In this document: positions 62,592 through 64,000 of the stretch, piece after piece | How the letters are laid out: every line of letters begins with the position of its first letter | How positions within the stretch are numbered: the first letter of the stretch is position 1 | From: Tetramitus jugosus | Lineage: Eukaryota > Heterolobosea > Eutetramitea > Acrasida > Vahlkampfiidae | NCBI GenBank assembly: GCA_937625935.1 | Contig: OW569360.1 | Span: 1 to 64,000, forward strand | DNA: 64,000 nt | Reading direction: 5' to 3' | Translations under genes and position numbers: made by a program | Notes under the pieces: model-generated | Told to the model about the DNA's origin: nothing | Database searches by the model: none | Seen by the model: only the letters and a program-made list of their open reading frames with translations

Positions 62592-64000
62592 ATGACCCGA
62601 GTGCCCATTTCATGTCCAAACACAACAACAACAACGACAACTGCCTCGACGACAACAACAACTATACTCACGTGCACACAGGAGCAAACAGAGCAAAGTT
62701 CTCAACTGCAGACCAAGCACAAGTCTGATAACAACAATCATAAGAAAATGAAGAATCGTATAGATCACAACAACAACAATAATAACGATAATAACAATAA
62801 CAACAATAATAATAATAACAATAATAATATCAAGAGTAATCATCATCATCATTACAATAATCGTCATTACTACAAGATGAGTCCATTGTTCAGAGCACTT
62901 GTCATGATATTCTGTTTACTGGTCGCACTGTTCCAATCCTATGCACCTATGCGATACAAGATACTGTGTTCCATTTTCCACATGATTTACTTTTTCATTG
63001 ATGACAACATTGTTTCCATTGTACTGTTCTTGGTTACGCGCAAAACATTATTGGACGACAATCGGACTTCTAATCACACGAAGCAAAGCAATGAAGAAGA
63101 GGAAGACAATCAAAATAAGAGTAGTAAGAATGCTTTTTCATCTCGGAGTGGCAACATGACGATGAACAATCATCATGTTCATCATCAAAAGCAAAGTGAA
63201 AAACAAGAACAACGAACGAATGAGACAGTGTGGAAGCTGTATTGTCTTCCACCGAATTGTCCGATCAATATGCTGCACATTCATTTGATTCGGTCTCTTT
63301 ATTTGGCTCTGCTGCCTCTCTATTCATATGCCTTTTTAGGTATAGAAGCACCTGTTTGGTTGGCAAGCTTTGTTTTTCAGCAATCTCTCGCTGTTAATCT
63401 ATCGACTGTGACGGATGCTCATTGGTCTCTGATTTTGATTGTTGTTTCGAGTCATTTTGTGGCGACTGTAGTGGGCATGTTCTGTATTGCTCCTCGTTTC
63501 TCTGGACCAAGTTATTCACTGTGCAATGTCATTTCACCGATTGCTTGTCTCATTTGTTCAATGGTTATGATGATTCGCATCTGTGAATACATGAAGCAAA
63601 TTGCGACACGTGAAAGAGAGGACGAAAAGCACGCCACGTTTGTCCATTCGGAAATCATGTACCGTAAAATGTATCGGGACGCGCCTTGTTTGTTTATTAC
63701 GGTGAATCGGGCGGGAGTGATTCTCAATTGTAATACGGCAGTTCAAAAGCTAACGTGTCGATCAGAGGATGCGCTCATTGGCAGTGTATTTTATTCCTTG
63801 TTGACGCCAGAGAGCCAAGCAGCGCTGAGGAATGTGCTTGTGATTTGTGGAACGACCAATACAAAGAAGGATGTGGTCATCAACAACATTGAGCTCGAAA
63901 TGAAAGGTGGTTATGTAAATATGATTGTGGATTCTGATCGCTCCTTGTTGGGTAGTGGTGGTAGTGGTGGTGAGGATGAGGAAGAAACAACTGCAAGCTC
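62592..64000 (+). CDS. Multi-TM PAS-domain sensor protein, 3' end beyond window
   Basis: Open frame from ATG 62592 to the window edge (469 codons seen). A Thr/Gln-rich then Asn/His-rich leader is followed, from the internal Met at 62877, by about six hydrophobic helices (LFRALVMIFCLLVALFQSY, IVSIVLFLVT, IRSLYLALLPLYSYAFL, WSLILIVVSSHFVATVVGMF, VISPIACLICSMVMMI). A Lys/His/Asn-rich loop splits them. Residues after ~63670 form a PAS domain (APCLFITVNRAGVILNCN, LTCRSEDALIGSVFYSLL). The output domain lies off the window; histidine kinases and nucleotidyl cyclases of this build are common in amoebae. Start could be 62592 or an internal Met. Confidence 0.75.
   Translation, partial: MTRVPISCPNTTTTTTTASTTTTTILTCTQEQTEQSSQLQTKHKSDNNNHKKMKNRIDHNNNNNNDNNNNNNNNNNNNNIKSNHHHHYNNRHYYKMSPLFRALVMIFCLLVALFQSYAPMRYKILCSIFHMIYFFIDDNIVSIVLFLVTRKTLLDDNRTSNHTKQSNEEEEDNQNKSSKNAFSSRSGNMTMNNHHVHHQKQSEKQEQRTNETVWKLYCLPPNCPINMLHIHLIRSLYLALLPLYSYAFLGIEAPVWLASFVFQQSLAVNLSTVTDAHWSLILIVVSSHFVATVVGMFCIAPRFSGPSYSLCNVISPIACLICSMVMMIRICEYMKQIATREREDEKHATFVHSEIMYRKMYRDAPCLFITVNRAGVILNCNTAVQKLTCRSEDALIGSVFYSLLTPESQAALRNVLVICGTTNTKKDVVINNIELEMKGGYVNMIVDSDRSLLGSGGSGGEDEEETTAS

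Noticed and set aside
62174-62728. 184-codon plus-strand ORF overlapping the start of the PAS sensor gene
   Set aside because: Starts at GTG, low-complexity, and conflicts with the better supported frame from 62592.
1-64000. CRISPR arrays, insertion sequences, bacterial operons or phage modules
   Set aside because: None seen; the sequence is eukaryotic with spliceosomal introns and a linear chromosome end.

Overview
The window is the left end of a linear eukaryotic chromosome. It opens with 778 bases of CCCAAA telomere repeat (TTTGGG on the G-rich strand), crosses about 8 kb of subtelomeric sequence holding one retroelement and several decayed genes, and from about 9.1 kb becomes gene-dense single-copy sequence. 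Genes lie on both strands, about 1.5 kb apart on average, with few short GT-AG introns (about 80-330 nt, often GTATGT donors). Asn/Gln/Ser runs, many F-box/LRR proteins, a receiver-domain cAMP phosphodiesterase, an HDEL-type BiP and small intron numbers suggest a free-living amoeboflagellate protist, most likely a heterolobosean such as Naegleria. This identification is inference from gene style, not from a database match.

Region by region. 1-778: telomere. 779-1767: gene-free block with two perfect hairpins at its inner end. 1768-1792: short interstitial telomere-like tract that abuts a Penelope-like reverse transcriptase (1845-3662) lacking a visible endonuclease, whose 5' end faces the telomere and which is followed by three hairpins. 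3.9-8.8 kb: frameshifted or truncated remnants (coiled-coil gene, 39-bp repeat ORF, receptor-kinase fragments). 9.1-16.2 kb: an F-box/Rab-GTPase fusion, two F-box/LRR genes, a secreted protein. 16.6-27.3 kb: RegA-like REC-phosphodiesterase with a tail anchor, a pair of two-TM proteins, RTEL1 helicase with a C-terminal RING, a SET/MYND methyltransferase, a tail-anchored coiled-coil protein. 27.5-36.8 kb: divergent G-alpha, glycerophosphodiesterase, LRR-PP2C phosphatase, organellar TypA/BipA GTPase, a hypothetical. 37-46.3 kb: SMG8, an RCC1-like protein, a conserved protein of unknown function, a 5S rRNA gene, a coiled-coil gene, gamma-SNAP. 46.8-64 kb: eIF2 gamma, a kinase with an N-terminal septoil-knot-like domain, membrane and secreted proteins, a 2-phosphoglycerate-kinase-like protein, BiP, ROGDI/RAV2, and the start of a membrane PAS-domain sensor cut by the window edge.

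There are no operons. Functional themes are signalling (REC-PDE, G-alpha, LRR-PP2C, kinase, PAS sensor, Rab fusion), secretory/endomembrane traffic (gamma-SNAP, BiP, ROGDI for V-ATPase assembly), translation and RNA quality control (eIF2 gamma, TypA, 5S rRNA, SMG8) and chromosome maintenance (RTEL1, SET/MYND). The most distinctive structure is the telomere/retroelement assembly at the chromosome end, which has the orientation and junction expected if the element was added to the chromosome terminus.
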